Assembly: GCA_013044065.1 (NCBI GenBank)
Contig: JABEVA010000411.1
Span: 1 to 9,113, forward strand
DNA: 9,113 nucleotides
Origin: Phycisphaerae bacterium
GTDB taxonomy: Bacteria; Planctomycetota; Phycisphaerae; WQYP01
Direction: 5' to 3'
Part shown: one piece after another, positions 7,079-9,113 of the stretch
How positions within the stretch are numbered: the first letter of the stretch is position 1
Layout: every line of letters starts with the position of its first letter
Made by a program: the position numbers and the translations under genes
Notes under the pieces: model-generated
What the model saw: the letters and a program-made list of their open reading frames with translations, nothing else
The model's database searches: none
Told to the model about the DNA's origin: nothing

Positions 7079-9028
7079 ATGGCGCAAGGCCGGGGCACAA
7101 CCAACTCTGGTCAGGCTCAAACACCCCTTCTGGAACACTTCCCGCCGCTGGCCCGCAATCGCAATTATCTGCTGTTGTTTGGTTCTTATGCAGTATCGGT
7201 GTTGGGGGACCGGGTTCATTTTCTGGTAATGCTGCAGTTGCTGTGCATCGTGATTCTGCGGCAAAAAGCGGTGGATTCGCAGCATTTTGCCCAACTGAAC
7301 CTGGCGATGTTTCTGCCATTTTTTCTGCTGGCGCCGCTGGCCGGTATCGTCGCCGACCGCATTCCGCGACGCCGCATTATGATTTCCTGTGATCTCTCGC
7401 GGGCGGTGCTGGTGGTTATTGCCCGAACCGTGCTGCTGGCTGGGGCCATGGGGCGTTGGATGTCCATACCGCAGTTGTTGTGGCTGCTGTTTGGCTCGGA
7501 GGTGGTGCTGTCAATTTTTGGGGAGATGTTTTCGCCGGCGCGGGCGGCCATTTTACCTAATCTGGTTCATCCGCAAGAACTGCTTCAGGCCAATGCCTGG
7601 ATCAATCCCGCCGGTACAATTGTTACCCTGATCGGCTTTTTAGTGGGAGGCTGGCTGGTCACCCGCAATCTTGCCTGGGCCATGTATGTGGATGCGTGTA
7701 CCTATTGTATTTCCGCGGGGTGTGTTATTGCCATGCGGCTGCCGCGCGGGGTGGATGTGCCGGCCCCGGCCAACCGCGGCAAATCCATGCGGGCGAGTCT
7801 GCGCCAGGGGGTAAGCTATCTGCGCCGTCATACCCGTCCGCTGCAGGTTATAAGCCTGGAACTCGGCTTTTTCGCCATCAGCACCTTGATTCTTAACAGT
7901 TTGCCCAGCTTGGTGCACAGACGCTTTCACCTAGGCCCACGGCATTTGTACTTCACGATGGCCTTGACCGGGTTGGGAATGATTGCCGGGGCCTTGGCTC
8001 TGAGCCGCGCCAAACAAAATATTCCCAAGGAAATCGGAATTGGCTGGTCGGTGGTGCTACTGGGTATCGGTTTGCTGCTGGCGGCCCATGCCCCAAGTTG
8101 GCCGGCCATGGTGCTGTGGCTGATGGTGGCGGCATGTTTTGGATCCATCATGTTTATCAGTGTGGATACCCTGCTGCAGCGCATTGTGCCTGATTTTATG
8201 CGCGGCCGGGTCATGGGGGTGCGAGATATGGTCACCACCGCCGGCCTCATCACCATGACCGTTCCCATGGCCCTCTTGCCTGGTATGCATGTGCTGGTGG
8301 TAAAACTGGTTTACGCCATGGGAACCCTTTCGCTGCTGCTGGGTATCGGCTTGGTGATTTTTTATTACCGCGGGCAGGCACTGCCGGCGGGACAGGCCGT
8401 GAAATTACGTATCTTTCGTGTGTATATGGTGGTGCGGCATGGTTATCGGCGCATCGGTCCATGCCGCATTCCTGCCCAAGGCCCCGTAATTATTGCCTGT
8501 AATCATGGTTGCAGGTCAGGACCTCTGGCCTTGTTGATAAGCAGCCCACGGAGATTTATTCGATTGATGGTTGCACAGGAATACCGCCATACTCTCTTGC
8601 TAGGCCTGTTGCTTCGTTGGGGGCAAGCCATCCCTGTGCAGCGTGTCCCGGCGGATGCGGCAAGCCTCCGGTCGTCCTTGCGGGTGTTGCGGGGCGGCTG
8701 CGTGCTGGGGCTGTTTTCGGATGGCGGCATTTCCGAAGCCGGGCGGTTGGAACCGGCCACGCCGGAGATTGCGGCGCTGGCTCTGATGAGCCGGGCACCG
8801 GTGGTACCCGTGTACGTGCATTCCGCCCGTCCACATGGCCGCGGATTAGGAAACTTTTTCCGGTTGGGCCGGGTTCGATTGTATTATGGAGCGCCGCTGC
8901 GTTTTACGCACATCGGCCCGCGGCAACGTGACTGCGCCACGCTGGAGGAGGTTGCCGGCCGCATCAGGCAAGCCATGACAGAGTTGCAGGCCAAAGCGGA
9001 TGCCGGTAACGCACCAGCCGCCGGCTGA
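7079..9028 (+). CDS. MFS transporter fused to a lysophospholipid acyltransferase-like (PlsC) domain
   Basis: Inner-membrane protein of 649 residues. Residues about 28-430 form a major-facilitator domain with many hydrophobic helices, motif A GIVADRIPRRRIM (89-101), the NLVHPQELLQANAW segment (161-174) seen in LplT/EntS-like exporters, and a second MRGRVMGVRDM loop (374-384). Residues about 440-640 form a PlsC-like domain: NHGCRSGPL (475-483), IPVQR (518-522), FSDGGIS (546-552) and VVPVYV (about 578-583). The fusion recalls LplT-Aas systems that flip and re-acylate lysophospholipids. Two catalytic motifs are altered: HX4D is HX4G (His476, Gly481) and FPEG is FSDG. Activity is therefore uncertain, and lipid transport with substrate binding is an alternative. 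The gene starts 77 bp after the oxidoreductase in the same direction, with no clear terminator between them, so co-transcription is likely. The C-terminus ends in an alanine-rich tail. Substrate unknown. Confidence 0.87.
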   Translation: MAQGRGTTNSGQAQTPLLEHFPPLARNRNYLLLFGSYAVSVLGDRVHFLVMLQLLCIVILRQKAVDSQHFAQLNLAMFLPFFLLAPLAGIVADRIPRRRIMISCDLSRAVLVVIARTVLLAGAMGRWMSIPQLLWLLFGSEVVLSIFGEMFSPARAAILPNLVHPQELLQANAWINPAGTIVTLIGFLVGGWLVTRNLAWAMYVDACTYCISAGCVIAMRLPRGVDVPAPANRGKSMRASLRQGVSYLRRHTRPLQVISLELGFFAISTLILNSLPSLVHRRFHLGPRHLYFTMALTGLGMIAGALALSRAKQNIPKEIGIGWSVVLLGIGLLLAAHAPSWPAMVLWLMVAACFGSIMFISVDTLLQRIVPDFMRGRVMGVRDMVTTAGLITMTVPMALLPGMHVLVVKLVYAMGTLSLLLGIGLVIFYYRGQALPAGQAVKLRIFRVYMVVRHGYRRIGPCRIPAQGPVIIACNHGCRSGPLALLISSPRRFIRLMVAQEYRHTLLLGLLLRWGQAIPVQRVPADAASLRSSLRVLRGGCVLGLFSDGGISEAGRLEPATPEIAALALMSRAPVVPVYVHSARPHGRGLGNFFRLGRVRLYYGAPLRFTHIGPRQRDCATLEEVAGRIRQAMTELQAKADAGNAPAAG

Positions 9029-9054
9029 AATGCAATGGCCCACCTCCGGCGGCT
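9016..9054 (+). terminator. inverted repeat spanning the stop codon of the MFS-acyltransferase gene
   Basis: AGCCGCCGG (9016-9024) pairs perfectly with CCGGCGGCT (9046-9054) across a 21-base loop containing the TGA. It is GC-rich and 9 bp long. No T-run follows (TGGGTT), so it would be a weak intrinsic terminator or an mRNA-stabilising hairpin. Confidence 0.35.
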
Positions 9055-9063
9055 TGGGTTCGG

Positions 9064-9111
9064 CTGGGGGACCGCGAAAAAAATCTTTACGGCGTTTGGG
9101 CGGTCCCTTAG
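9064..9111 (+). terminator. long-looped hairpin near window end, possible terminator
   Basis: Bases 9064-9075 pair with 9100-9111 over 12 bp, eight perfect Watson-Crick pairs (GGGACCGC/GCGGTCCC), two G-T pairs, then T-A and C-G. The 24-base loop starts with a seven-A run. The window ends two bases later, so whether a T-run follows cannot be seen. It could instead belong to a downstream regulatory region. Confidence 0.3.
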
Positions 9112-9113
9112 AC

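Noticed and set aside
5808..7319. 503-codon open frame on the minus strand
   Set aside because: It lies antisense to the well-supported oxidoreductase, shows no family motif and crosses the gap into the next gene; typical of open antisense frames in GC-rich coding DNA.
1..9113. CRISPR arrays, tRNA/rRNA genes, insertion sequences, phage or toxin-antitoxin genes
   Set aside because: No regular repeats, cloverleaf-like segments, transposase motifs or terminal repeats were seen; all large frames are accounted for by metabolic and membrane genes.

Overview
The window looks like an ordinary chromosomal stretch from a GC-rich bacterium (roughly 55-60% G+C by eye), with long intact genes, short gaps and no mobile elements, tRNAs, rRNAs or CRISPR arrays. 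The best lineage hint is the last gene, an MFS transporter fused to an acyltransferase domain. I associate that fusion with Planctomycetes/PVC-type genomes. The GH51 glycosidase and the large fused 2-oxoacid:ferredoxin oxidoreductase do not contradict this. The lineage is an inference, not a proven assignment.

Layout: (1) 1-1041 (+), the 3' two-thirds of a GH51 alpha-L-arabinofuranosidase cut by the window edge, with both catalytic glutamates present. (2) 1133-2020 (+), a nucleoside hydrolase. (3) 2004-2963 (-), ribokinase, convergent with the hydrolase and overlapping it by 17 bp. (4) 2964-3281, a 318-bp divergent control region. It holds a 24-bp imperfect palindrome just upstream of ribokinase, a second small inverted repeat, a T-rich tract and a Trp-rich 32-codon small ORF. 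The stop codon of that small ORF overlaps the next start as ATGA. (5) 3282-7001 (+), a 1239-residue fused indolepyruvate-type 2-oxoacid:ferredoxin oxidoreductase. (6) 7079-9028 (+), the MFS-acyltransferase fusion, followed by two inverted repeats at 9016-9054 and 9064-9111.

The first half is pentose-centred. GH51 releases arabinose from plant polysaccharide side chains, nucleoside hydrolase releases ribose from nucleosides, and ribokinase makes ribose 5-phosphate. The second half pairs an enzyme that converts aryl or branched 2-oxoacids to acyl-CoA with a membrane protein carrying an acyltransferase-like domain. A functional link there is possible but unproven.

The points most worth a second look are the Trp-rich upstream ORF coupled to the oxidoreductase, the RbsR/LacI-like palindrome in front of ribokinase, and the acyltransferase domain whose HX4D and FPEG motifs are both altered (HX4G and FSDG).
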